64,000 bases of DNA from Brachionus koreanus (taxonomy: Eukaryota; Rotifera; Eurotatoria; Ploima; Brachionidae): the NCBI GenBank assembly GCA_016987375.1, contig PJRA01000114.1:1035195-1099194 (forward strand), in the 5' to 3' direction. The first letter of the stretch is position 1. Each line of letters begins with the position of its first letter. The notes under the pieces were generated by a model. It was not told where the DNA came from. It worked only from the letters and a program-made list of their open reading frames with translations, and searched no databases. Shown one piece after another: positions 51,001 through 61,543 of the stretch. Made by a program: the position numbers and the translations under genes.

Positions 51001-52049
51001 ATTGATTGATCTTGGAGGTTGTTGGCTTCTTTTTTAATATCAACTCTAAATGGCTCATTGGCTTCACTGAATTGGCTGCTAGAATAGTTCACAAGATTAT
51101 TAGATTTTCGAGGCGATGATTTCCTAACTTCCCAAGCAACTGGTTTCTGTTTATATTTAAATTTTTCATGCTCTCTAATTGTTTGAATTTGAGAAATTAA
51201 AGACCGAAAATCGTTCACACAATTCTCCAGAATTAAAATTACTTCCTTGAAAAAAAAAAGAGTGAAAAATTTTAAATTGGTCAGACCTAGTTTTACCTTG
51301 CATTCACTGACACTGTCATCATGTTCACATGTTTGATAAATTTCATCTACAGCTCGTTTTAGATTGTCAAACAAATAGGCCCAATATCTTGAGCGAATAT
51401 CGGGTTTTTTTACATTACTATTTTGGTCCTGAAACGAATCGTTTGAGGAGGTTGTAGTGGTATTGCATTTTGCCTCTAAATTGCTCTTTTTACTAATTTC
51501 ATCGGTTTTTTTGGACTTTTTCTGTGGTTCATTCGGCTTTCTGTTTGTCTGTTGCTGCTTTTGTTTCGATTTGTTTTTGTTAGATCGTTTATCAGCCGAC
51601 AAAGATTCAGAGTTACTTGAATTTCTTGAAATTTTGCTATTAGCCCGTTCGAGGCTAAGGTTCAAAATTTCTTCGGTGAGAAAAGTGGCTGACTTTTCGT
51701 TAATAAAGCCCTTTGTTTGGCCTCTTATCGATTGTTGTGTATAATTTTGTTGCATAATTTTCTTTTTATTTTTTTTTAAATTTTGGTCCAAATTCGAATT
51801 TATACCTGACATTAAAACACTCATTCTAGCCTCATACTCCTTAGAAGAAAGCAAATTTAGAAAAAAAAATTAAAATTTTATTTTGATTTTTCGTTTTATT
51901 TATCAAAGAACAAGAATAACCATGGAGACATAAATAGAACGAAATATCCGTCAAAATTTATAATTTTCAGATTTAAATATTGCCAAATTTACCTTTGATA
52001 GCAATTCACCTTCATGAATGTATCTTATTAGATTATCTAAATTGCTCAT
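45062..52049 (-). CDS. SCAPER: S phase cyclin A-associated protein in the ER (SCAPER)
   Basis: Eleven exons on the minus strand: 52049-51993, 51839-51297, 51245-50878, 50272-50220, 49745-49048, 48764-48677, 47921-45986, 45927-45672, 45618-45469, 45423-45195 and 45132-45062. All are GT-AG and in phase, giving 1482 aa (human about 1400). The N-terminal domain is marked by DIRSRYWAYLFDNLKRAVDE and PVAWEVRKSSP. A low-complexity Gln/Asn and acidic stretch follows. Next comes a long Lys/Glu/Arg coiled coil starting at GRAIHVHEKLLSMSRK, containing EIAFINNLAAQN. Then a C2H2 zinc finger (YCKVCNVVINTEVQLKSHLRGLKHQQ) and a helical C-terminal domain (ITHFSNKR, LISILFPTLISCCFNN, KRFPTKLWQEAI). SCAPER is a cytoplasmic/ER protein that regulates cyclin A2 and recruits CCR4-NOT to ribosomes making tubulin. 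Introns are longer than elsewhere in the window (up to about 0.8 kb). Confidence 0.95.
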
Positions 52050-52830
52050 TTAAATATACGTGCCGATGTCTAGGTTTTTCTCAACGATAAAATCTTAAAA
52101 ATCATCGATCACTCTCAAGAGTAGAGATAATGATTTTCCAAGATTAGATCTAAAGCAAACAAAAATTATCTATGAATTGTATTTTAATCATAATATAGTG
52201 AGCTATTATCTTATAGACGGGTATAACATTTTATTTTTTAAAGTTTGGTTAATATTGCAAAATTTTTAAATTTTAAAAATAATTTTTTCTTAATTTTTTG
52301 TTTACTTTGTTCTGAATACTTGAAGCCAATTGCATACAAAACTACATCAATTGAAATAAGATAATTTCAAATTATCAGATATTTGCTAAATTATCTAATA
52401 ATAAGCTAAAAACATTCAAATTCCTATTCAATCAAATTTTATTTTGGAATTCAACTTTTGCTCAGCTTTTTAAAAAACCCATAAAAATAAATCATCAAAC
52501 TACGATCCAAAAAATTCATTGACTCATTTTTTGCAATATTACGCGAATTCATTATGTTTTTATTTTTGGTAAAGTTTTTAAACGAAAATCTAAATTTTTT
52601 TTTTAAGCTTTAAAAAAGAAAATATTATTAAGATTTTCTTCATAGGATAAAAAAATAGCTCTAAATGTATATTTTTCCTTATATTATACAGCAAATAAAT
52701 TTTTTATTAGGATATTTGGTCAAAAAAGTAATTAGACTAGAAAAATAAATAAAATAAAAAGAACTTTTTAGAATATATTTATTTGATGAAAATTTTTTTA
52801 TTGTTTTTTTCATTCAAAATTCTTTTAGAA
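52050..52830. promoter_or_regulatory. Upstream region shared by divergent SCAPER and GEMIN6
   Basis: 781 bases of AT-rich DNA between two divergent starts. No defined promoter motif. The GEMIN6 ATG is preceded by TTCTTTTAGAA, a 3' splice acceptor-like sequence ending two bases before the ATG. Confidence 0.4.
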
Positions 52831-53498
52831 ATGAACGACTTATCTAATTTATATCAATACATGAAAAAATATGTCGAAATTGAATTGAAGTCTCGAAAAG
52901 ATAAGCAAGTTGGCTGGGTTTTTACAATTGATCCTATTTCAAAGAGGTAAATATATTTCCATTTTAAAAAACTAGAGTTGATTTTAATTCACATAGTCCT
53001 TTACACAAGTAAGAGTCATGGCATGACTAAAGTTTCATGTGAGTTAAATTCATATCTGGTTAAGATCGACATAACCAAACATTAATTCATAACAGCTATG
53101 TACTCGTAAATTTTGACGGAGATAAACCCAATGAAGTAACGATGGTAATGGGCGAAGAAGTAAAACATGTAAAGATACTGCCTTCTCCTGCTGATCCCAA
53201 TTTACAACTGTTAATAATGCAACAATTGGAGACTCTATTCAGTGACAATGATCAAACGGATGAGCATGGACATGATTTTGAATCGATTAAGAAGCGTAGA
53301 GAACAATTAATCGAATGGTTTGAAAAAAATCGCCTTCCAGTCAAAGTAGAGCCTGTCGAAGGATCAGATTTTCCAATAATTAATATATTAGATACTGTTC
53401 AAATTCGGGCTCCTTATGAAGATCAAAATTGTGAATCCACCAACGAAATTATTTTGGACAAAGTGAGAAATTTAGTTAAAAACTTAAAAGCAAAATAA
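52831..53498 (+). CDS. GEMIN6: Gem-associated protein 6
   Basis: Two exons, 52831-52946 and 53096-53498, with a 149-base phase-2 intron, encode 172 aa (human 167). The N-terminal Sm-like fold is marked by VGWVFTIDPISKSYVLVNF and VTMVMGEEV. The C-terminal part has RREQLIEWFEKNRLPV and the family's closing block APYEDQNCESTNEIIL. Gemin6 is part of the SMN complex, which assembles Sm cores on spliceosomal snRNAs in the cytoplasm, normally as a heterodimer with Gemin7. The gene is followed only 105 bases later by SUPV3L1 on the same strand. Confidence 0.9.
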
Positions 53499-53570
53499 AT
53501 TTTTTAACAATTAATTTTCTTTTTTGAATTTTAAAGCATTTTAAAAAGCTTTTATAAACCATAATAACTT

Positions 53571-53576
53571 AATAAA
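53571..53576 (+). promoter_or_regulatory. Polyadenylation signal AATAAA between GEMIN6 and SUPV3L1
   Basis: AATAAA 73 bases after the GEMIN6 stop and 33 bases before the SUPV3L1 ATG. It is followed by the pyrimidine-rich acceptor-like TTTTCTTTCAATTAG at 53588-53602, which ends one base before that ATG. This is the arrangement of a polyadenylation/trans-splicing junction between two cistrons. Confidence 0.5.
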
Positions 53577-53603
53577 TAATTTATTGATTTTCTTTCAATT
53601 AGA

Positions 53604-56600
53604 ATGAACCGTTGTTGTAACCAATTATTGGTTAAGAATTCATATTTCTTGCACAATTTAAATGTTGGTATTAAAAATTCTCGTCCATTATCAAATTTTA
53701 TACAGTATTCACTTTTTACTAAACAAAAAATACTCTTGAGTCCGAATGAATTAAATAATTATTCTCAAAACAGAAATCTGGCCCGAGATCCTCCTAAGAA
53801 ATACAATAAAAATATGTCACAAAAATTTCTGAAAAATGATAAAAGCAAAAAAAAAAATTCATCAAGCCAAGACACCAAACCACCAAACCAGGATATTTTC
53901 AAAGCTCTTGAAGTTAAACCTTTGACTAACATTGATGAAAATATTGGACTCGAACTTGGTGGAAAACTAGAAAAGTGTAATATTCATTTTATTTTTAAAT
54001 TTTGAATATCGTTTGCTACAGATTGATTTAGATTATTATAGAATAGCTTAGCTAGACTAATTAATAACTGCTATCTTCATTTAATAAACTAAAGCATAAA
54101 GTATATATATATATCTCATTGGGAGGGTGGGATCTTTCAAAAGTTTAGAATAAAATGTTTTTTTTTCTCTGGTATCGATCCTGTTCTAATAACAATAATT
54201 TTTTAACAATCTTTTGTTTCATTTTAACTAAAACTTAGATTTGTCAACTGAGAATTGAAATTTCTATTTATTCTTTTAGGGTACATTCTAATCTCTCTAA
54301 AGATGGATGTTTCTTCCTGGAAAGTTTCTTCTTTGCTTTCTTTATAAGGTTTGAGGTCATGAACCTCGTAGATGATCTCACACTTTGTATTAAATGACAA
54401 GATTTTGACATCACTTTGTCTACTATAGCGGGATTACATTAGTCTTCCTGCTTTGTCAGTTTAGTTAAACTAAACTTGACCGTAGAATATTAACTATTAT
54501 TATTATTATTATTATAAGATCCATTTTTGTAATTCATTAACTAATTGGGAGTTTTATTAAACCTACAATTTGACACTCAACGCTTTCAGATGCTTATTAC
54601 TTACTAATTTTTGGTTTAAAGCAATCACTTTTAAAAAAACAGAAGTTTAAACTGTGTTTAAAAAAGAAGAGACAAAAATTAAAATTTTAATTATTAAAGA
54701 ATATTTTATACCATATTATAGGTTAATTAAATTTCAAAAAGAATTGGTCGAAATCATTTTTTATAACGATTTGTAAAAGATTGATGAATATTTTAAAAAT
54801 GTGTTGTTCTATTAATATCGTTAAAAACAACGAAATTTATATTTTATCTTAAAAAAATAACTCAAACTTTATAAATTTCAATAGTTCATTTTTTTATCAA
54901 AATTTAAAAAAAAAATAAAAATTAGTTTTTTATTTTTGCATAACTTTTTTTTATCAATGCATATTATCTTTTTTTATTATATTTTTTTGTTTGCTTTCAA
55001 AATAGGGTAAATTAGTTAATTTGCTATAAAATTAATTATCAATTATATAAATTAATTTATATCTTATTTTTAATTTTCAAGCCGAAATAAACAAAGTTTT
55101 GGTCAACTTTAGACAAGATGATAATGTTTTATCTTTGGCTCACGAATCTGGATTAAATTGTAATCATAGAAAATTATTCAAAAAAAGTTTTTAATAGAAA
55201 TTTTTTAGCTCGAATGTTTAGCGATGTTTTGTTGAGTTTTCGCAGATTTTGTTTGCAGTCCAAAGCCTTACCAGCCGATTTGCACATTAAACTAAGCGAT
55301 ATTATCCGAAATGCAGCTAAGCATACAGATTTGTTTCCATATTTTTTGCAACATGCTCATCAGTTATATCCTCATTTGCATTGTATGGATGATTTGAAGC
55401 ATATATCTGACCTTACCGAACCGAGCTATTGGTACATCGATGCTCGTGATATGAAGCGAAAGATAATCTACCATGCTGGGCCAACAAACAGTGGCAAAAC
55501 ATATTCTGCTCTGAAAAGATTCCAAGAAAGCTCCAGTGGTATTTATTGTGGACCTTTGAAGCTTTTAGCTAATGAAGTGTTTATAAAAACAAATAATTCT
55601 GGTCATAAATGTGATTTAGTGACTGGTGAAGAGAGAAAATTTGGAGATGAATCAGATAAGCCGTCTGAGCATTTGGCTTGTACTGTTGAAATGGTTAATT
55701 TGGAAAAAAACTATGAGGTCGCTGTGATAGATGAAATTCAGATGATAAAAGACCAACAGCGTGGTTGGGCTTGGACCAGAGCACTTTTGGGAATTAAAGC
55801 TGAAGAAATTCATGTGTGTGGAGATCTGAGTGCTTCTGATTTAATTTCTGATCTAAGTTTTTTAACTGGAGATGATTTCGAATTAAAAACATATGAGCGA
55901 CTCACTTCTCTAACAATTATGGATAGAGCTTTACAGTCATATGATAATGTTGAGCCGGGCGATTGCTTTGTTTGTTTTAATAAAAATGACATTTACAATG
56001 TGCTAAATAATTTAGAAAGTCGAGGTCACGAAGTAGCTGTAATTTATGGATCGATGCCGCCAGGTGTCAAACTAGCCCAAGCGGCCCGATTTAATGATCC
56101 AAATGACAAGTGTAAAATTTTGGTCGCTACTGATGCGATTGGCATGGGACTTAACTTAAATATAAGAAGAGTTATATTTTATTCGCTTAGAAAAGTTCAA
56201 CAAAAAGAGAATAGACACGATGCTGATGGAAAAGATGCATCCGAAATTGAAAATATCACCACATCTCAAGCTCTACAAATTGCCGGAAGAGCTGGTCGTT
56301 TCAATACTGCATTCAAAGATGGATTAGTAACTACATTTACAAGTAAAATTTAATAATCAAAATTTTTAATACTAATTTATCTCAATTTATGTCTTATTTC
56401 TTAAAAATTAAAACACATAAAATTTAGATTTAAAAATAAAAATAGGCAATAGAACAAAAATCTGTTGCTCTTTGCGACCAAAAAATTAGGCAATATAACA
56501 GATATAATTTATATAAACTGTTTTTTTTTCTTCCTTATACGCTCCTTGTGGAGAAATGGTTCATTACTTTTGATTTCCACTCAAATCGATTTTTTTCCTT

Positions 56601-59002
56601 TATCTTTGCTTCATCCCATGTCATTCCCATTTCAGTGAACTCTTTATTGATTTTTGTCCTTCAAGACATTTCTGGTCTTAAGTATAAGTCATACCCACGG
56701 CAATTTTTGGTTATTATAAATGCTTAATAATATTATAAAAATATGAGATTTATTGACAGGTTGAAGTTGATTATCAATTCAAAATCCAACATTTTTATTT
56801 AAAAAATTAATGTAACATTTTTATGTAAGATACTTAAAAATTAATTTTTTTTAAATTAAAGCTATTTGAATAGATCATCAACTTCAACTCGATCAAAAAA
56901 TTATCTATTCTAAGAAAATCTGAATTGATCAAAAGTTTCTCAAGAATACGGAATTCAAGCATAAATTTTTAATCTGAATCATTTTTAATTAGTTTAGTAA
57001 GTAAGAGTTTCTAGTATTCAAATTTTGAATGTTTCAGCGTTTTAGTTTAGAGTAGCTATTTTTCTATACCATAAGAAACAAGAAAAATTCTGAAATGTGT
57101 AGTCAGTTTCATTTAACGCTTTGCCTTTTTCGATATTACAGCATCATAGAATTCAGCATCTAGTCAATGTTAAAAAATACGTAAATTAAACCGTATTATA
57201 ATCAAGTTCTTTTTTTTCTTTAGATCTTTTTCTAATACTGGATCAAATAAATTATTTGAAAATTGATTTTTATTTTCACCAAAAAATATATTCAATTCTT
57301 GCATTTTTGGATTGATTTGACTCTATTTCTCTATTTTTTTTTACTTTATTTCGACTATAAGACTGTATAAAAATCAGAGTTTTTCAAAAGTCATAAAGTT
57401 AAAGTCAAGTCAAGTCTTTTGACTTGACTTTAAATTTTTTTTTTTGAAAAAAAGTCTTTTGACTTGACTTGACTTTTGGTATCCAAGAAAAAATCATTTA
57501 TTTCAAAATTTAGAATCAAAAACGCTTTTATATAGCAATTTTAAGCTTTTAAAAATTTAGTTAAAATTTTTTTTTTAAAAATTAAATAAAATTACTTTAA
57601 AAACAATCTGATTTTTTCTTGGATACCAAAAGTCAAGTCAAGTCAAAAGACTTTTTTTCAAAAAAAAGAATTTCGATAATTCATACAAAAGGGAACTTTT
57701 TAATAGAATACTCTAAATGTATTCATGACATAGATTTTCTTTGTTAAAGTGAAAATGTATTCAATAAATTTTTTTTTGTTTTTATTGATTTTTCCCAAAT
57801 TTTTACTAATTTTTATACACGTAAAATTTAAATAAAATTAATTAAATTTTTATTTAGCTCAAGATTTGTCAATTTTGAAAGACATTTTAAACCAACCTTT
57901 GGATAAAACCACGCGTGCTGGCTTGCATCCAACGGCAGAGCAAATTGAGTTATTTGCTTATCATTTACCAAATCATTCTCTAAGCGATTTGATAAAAATT
58001 TTCATGAGCATTTGTCGAATTGACAGTGGTCAGTATTTTTTGTGTAATTTTGGCGAAATAGCTTATTTAGCTGAAATGATAGATCATATACCAATAAATC
58101 TTAGATCAAAATATACTTTTGCCACTAGTCCGATTAACCGCAAGCAAACATTTGTGTGCTCTTGTTTTGTAAAATTTGTTAGATATTATAGCAACAATGA
58201 AGTGGTAACAGATGAAATTCTTAAAAAAATGATCGAATGGCCTTTCAAAATTCCGCAAAACGTAAACGAAGTAGCTCATTTAGAAACAGTATATGACGTT
58301 TTGGATCTGTATTTGTGGCTTGCTTATCGATTCCCCGACATTTTTACCTATATAGACCAAGTTAAACAAATGAGAGTTGAATTGGAACAAGTAATTTATG
58401 AAGGAGTAAAAAATATCTCAATTTTAAATCAATCAGGAAACAAAACTCGTCATTTGGTTAACCGGAGACACAAAAGAGTTGAGCCCCAGAACATATCCCA
58501 AATAAACAACATGTTCGCAGCTCAGCCAGTTGTTTCTTCTCAGACACCAGAATTAAAAATGAATAAACTTGAATTTGATAATTCAGCTAAGAATCAATTA
58601 GAGAGTGATAGTCAAAAATATAATTGTTATGTTTCTAATTCGGATATTGAGCTATCAAACAAACAAAATGAAAAAATTAATGAAAGTAAATTCAAATCAA
58701 AATATCTTAAGCTTGTAGATTATTTGAAAATTTCCACATCGGTTGGAGAGAAAAAGAATGATACAAGCTCAAGCAAGACATCAAAGAAGAAAAATACCGA
58801 TCAAAGCAACTTAGGTCAATCTAATAAATCTTTTAAAGAGTCATACAAATCATTAATTGAAGACGGAACAATTGAATTATCTTTGAAAAAGATTAAAAAT
58901 GTTGAAAACAAAAATATCTCAACTAATAGCTCAAATGTAGCTGATTCAGAAAATGTTGGGATAGCTATTAAAAAAATTTTTAACACCAAGAAAAAAAATT
59001 AA
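53604..59002 (+). CDS. SUPV3L1: ATP-dependent RNA helicase SUPV3L1 (SUV3), mitochondrial
   Basis: Four exons, 53604-53976, 55082-55159, 55209-56342 and 57858-59002, all GT-AG and in phase, encode 909 aa (human 786). A mitochondrial leader is followed by a family-type N-terminal domain ([18 protein letters not shown]). The helicase core has Walker [21 protein letters not shown], the segment [14 protein letters not shown] and motif [11 protein letters not shown]. The C-terminal domain has [20 protein letters not shown] and [18 protein letters not shown]3 unwinds mitochondrial RNA and works with PNPase in the degradosome. The last 170 residues are Ser/Lys/Asn-rich and longer than usual for the family. 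Introns 1 and 3 exceed 1 kb; the first holds an ATT microsatellite and the third holds a LINE scrap and a perfect inverted repeat. The donor at 53977 was chosen over 53975 to keep frame. Confidence 0.95.
54240..54480 (-). mobile_element. Possible retroelement scrap in SUPV3L1 intron 1
   Basis: The minus strand has an open stretch reading [20 protein letters not shown]. The VHDLKPY-like piece recalls the end of Ty3-type integrases, where a similar HVSxLKPY motif occurs. The match is short and the surroundings are not informative, so this is a weak call. Confidence 0.2.
54495..54524. repeat. (ATT)n microsatellite in SUPV3L1 intron 1
   Basis: Tandem TAT/ATT trinucleotides, about nine units. Confidence 0.9.
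56525..56660 (-). mobile_element. LINE 3' fragment in SUPV3L1 intron 3
   Basis: The minus strand reads [20 protein letters not shown] and then [11 protein letters not shown]. This fits the very C-terminus of LINE polyproteins of the type at 19.4-20.1 kb, which end in a (L/M)xxTWxEAxxxxxxRxxWRS segment. Only this last piece is recognisable; the copy would be strongly 5'-truncated and sits antisense in the intron. Confidence 0.6.
57439..57666. repeat. Perfect 58-base inverted repeat with 112-base spacer
   Basis: Positions 57439-57496 and 57609-57666 are exact reverse complements over 58 bases, with AGTCAAGTCAAGTC-type repeats in the arms. Just upstream, 57405-57435 carries another small palindrome built from the same AAGTC unit. 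The whole lies in SUPV3L1 intron 3. It resembles a small foldback/MITE; transcribed, it would form a stable hairpin. Confidence 0.9.
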
Positions 59003-59620
59003 AAAGAATATTTATTTTTGAACTAAAATTTTTAAATTTGGTTACTTTTTTAGTTCTTTGTTGTTGTTTTAATTTGTTGCCAATTTTTTAGGAAGATTAA
59101 ATGCTTTTTTTAAATAAATTTGATCGTTAATTTTCAATAAATAGAAATAAACAAGTATAATTTGAATTTTTTTTTTTTTTGAATTTATATTTTTAGAAAT
59201 TTTTCATGAGTTTATTTTTCATGAGTTATATGAAAAATTTAAAAAATTACAATAAAAACAACAATTGTTTCACTTTGTAACATCTGCAGAACAAATTTTT
59301 GACTATTAGATCAAAAGTAATAAGATTTTTTACTTTTTTTATTGGAATTTTTGTGAGAAATTTCACAATGTCATTGTTTGGAAAAAAGAACTTCCTGAAA
59401 GACACATTTATCAAATAGCCTATTCCACGAACAATTATTATTTCTTAGAGTTCTGCAATTATTTATAAATTTATTTATTCAGTTAAAACCTTCTAGGCGA
59501 TGTAAAAAAACAGATTAAAAATTCTTTTATTTGTGGACTAGTATTTGAATTTTAACTTTATAGGAATATTTTTCTATTCTTGTTTATTAGTATTGTATTT
59601 ATGTGGCTTTATACCTAGAT
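59003..59620. other. Intergenic, SUPV3L1 3' flank
   Basis: AT-rich DNA. AATAAA hexamers at about 59113 and 59137 could serve SUPV3L1. Nothing else recognised. Confidence 0.5.
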
Positions 59621-60050
59621 ATAAATTTAACGCTTCGGAAATATGATTACTCGAAAAGACTGGAAATGTTCAACCTTACTAATTTTAAAATAAGGCGGAT
59701 GAGAGGCGACTTAATCCAACTGTTTAAAATTATTTACAGATATGAAACAATCAATTTTGAAAATGGTATTAATTTTTCTCGAAATCACTGTTAGAACTTA
59801 AGAGGACATAACAAGTGCATTGTTAGAGAAGATGCGAATAATTGTATGCAACGATATCATTTCTTGACAAACCGAATAGTTAATATTTGTAATAGTCTTC
59901 CTCAGTACATCATCAATTCTGTATCAGTTAATAACTTCAAAATTAACTTGGACAAATGGCTGAAGAAACAGTCTAATTTACTCCCATAGCTTCGTAGAAG
60001 CATAACCCGTTAGGGTCGCAGTATATTCTACTACTACTACTACTACTAGA
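59621..60050 (+). mobile_element. CR1-like LINE, 5'-truncated, with (CTA)n tail
   Basis: In a single frame with one stop, 59621-59989 reads LRKYDYSKRLEMFNLTNF, RRMRGDLIQLFKIIYRYE, then after a TAG, NLRGHNK, RYHFLTNRIVNICNSLPQYI and NNFKINLDKWL, ending at TAG 59987-59989. These are the last blocks of CR1/jockey-type LINE polymerases. A short 3' UTR follows with the hairpin ACCCGTTAGGGT and a (CTA)6-type microsatellite end at about 60030-60050. The open frame with only one stop suggests a younger copy than the one at 32.9-34.2 kb. Confidence 0.85.
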
Positions 60051-61246
60051 TAGAAAATTATAAATAAATAAAATTAATCGAACTAGTAAATCAATTAGCA
60101 TTTGTCTTTTCGAATTATAAAAATAATAATTATAAGCTACAGCAGAATGATTAAGGGGCCAGACAATAGTAGCTTCCTTTCAGCAAAAAAAAAAATTTAG
60201 TTGTAATTAAATATGCAATGAATTAAAATTTAATTTTAAAAATTTTGGGAGAGTTAGATTAAAATAAATAATTATTTTAATAAAAAAGTCTCTTTTGATT
60301 TTGAGGAATTATTAATTAACTTCACTCAATAATTTTAAGATTGGGATTAAAAATTTAAATGAAAAAAAATGAAATTTCTGATCAATTATAATGATTATAC
60401 TCAAAATTTCTAGTAAAATTTATTGCAGAGAGATATGTTACGGCATGAAAATAATCATTACAACGATTTAAATTAACCTTAATAATATTTGCAATTTATT
60501 TAGATTTTACCTTTATATTTTAATGAGTTAATAAATTTTTATAACCGATTTGATTCATTATTAGATTTAACTTCTTTATTTTTAATACCTTATTAAGATT
60601 GAATTATTGGGTATAAATAAGACTGTGATTCGGAGGCATTTCAACTTAGTATTTTTTTATTTTAACAACAAACTTTTAATAAACGTTTATTCAACACAAT
60701 CTTGGCCTTTGTCTTCATTTATCTCCTCTGAAGTTAATATAAAGATTCATGTCAAATTCCGTAGACTAATAAATAATTAATTAAGTTAAATAATAATTCT
60801 ACAAATTTTTGAATACAATAATATTGTTAAACATTGAGTGTTTATTAATATAAATATTTTTTCATAAATTTAATTATCAAAAATGAAAAATGAAAAGTTA
60901 AAATAATAATTCTAAAATAAAAACTATCCTAATTTTAAAATTTAATATAAATTAGTTTTTACCTAAAATAAACACTAGCTAAATGCTAGACGTAGAAACA
61001 ATTCTTGATTTCTTGAGTTGCGACTAGTTAATTTCTGCTATTGCATTTTAAAATAGCAGGGGCTAAATTTTAAGTTAAATTAAAATACAAATTTATGCAA
61101 AAAGTATAAAATTTTGTTTGGTCTTTTTAATTTAAAAATTTTAAAAAAATAATTAGAAATATCATCTTTCATTTTGAAATTTAATAATAAAAGTTAAAAA
61201 GTTGATTATTTAAATTTAAATTAAATTAATTAAATAAATATAATAT
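60051..61246. other. Intergenic, no gene recognised
   Basis: AT-rich DNA between the LINE fragment and the EF-hand gene's stop codon; only chance frames. Confidence 0.6.
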
Positions 61247-61543
61247 TTATTGATTGTGATACAAAATTTTGTTATCTATTCGTTGTTCAACCTTCTGAAA
61301 AGTGAAGTAAAGCTTTTGCCTATTCACTGGATGAAATTTTTTTCTGGCTTGGAAATCAGCAAATTCTTTGTAATCTATCTTGTTGTTTGCATTACGATCA
61401 ATAAGAGCAAAATTTTCTTTAGCTATGCGATAAACAGTTTGTTTATCCAAATGTGGATACTTCATTTTAGTATATTGGAAATATTCATTTAAATCAATTT
61501 GATGATCAATTCCAGCAATTTTTCGAAATTCAGAATAAGACAT
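61247..61543 (-). CDS. Small EF-hand protein
   Basis: A single exon of 98 aa beginning with ATG (MSYSEFRKIAGIDHQ). Residues about 49-60, DRNANNKIDYKE, form a complete 12-residue calcium-binding loop with D1, N3, N5, D9 and E12 ligands and proper flanking helices (TVYRIAKENFALI before, FADFQARKKF after). An upstream segment, AGIDHQIDLNEYFQY, looks like a degenerate partner loop. The protein therefore holds one functional and one damaged EF-hand. No signal peptide or myristoylation motif. I do not recognise a specific orthologue; a calcium sensor role is inference. It could also be a terminal exon of a larger gene, but the ATG and length fit a stand-alone protein. Confidence 0.65.
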   Translation of the reverse strand: MSYSEFRKIAGIDHQIDLNEYFQYTKMKYPHLDKQTVYRIAKENFALIDRNANNKIDYKEFADFQARKKFHPVNRQKLYFTFQKVEQRIDNKILYHNQ

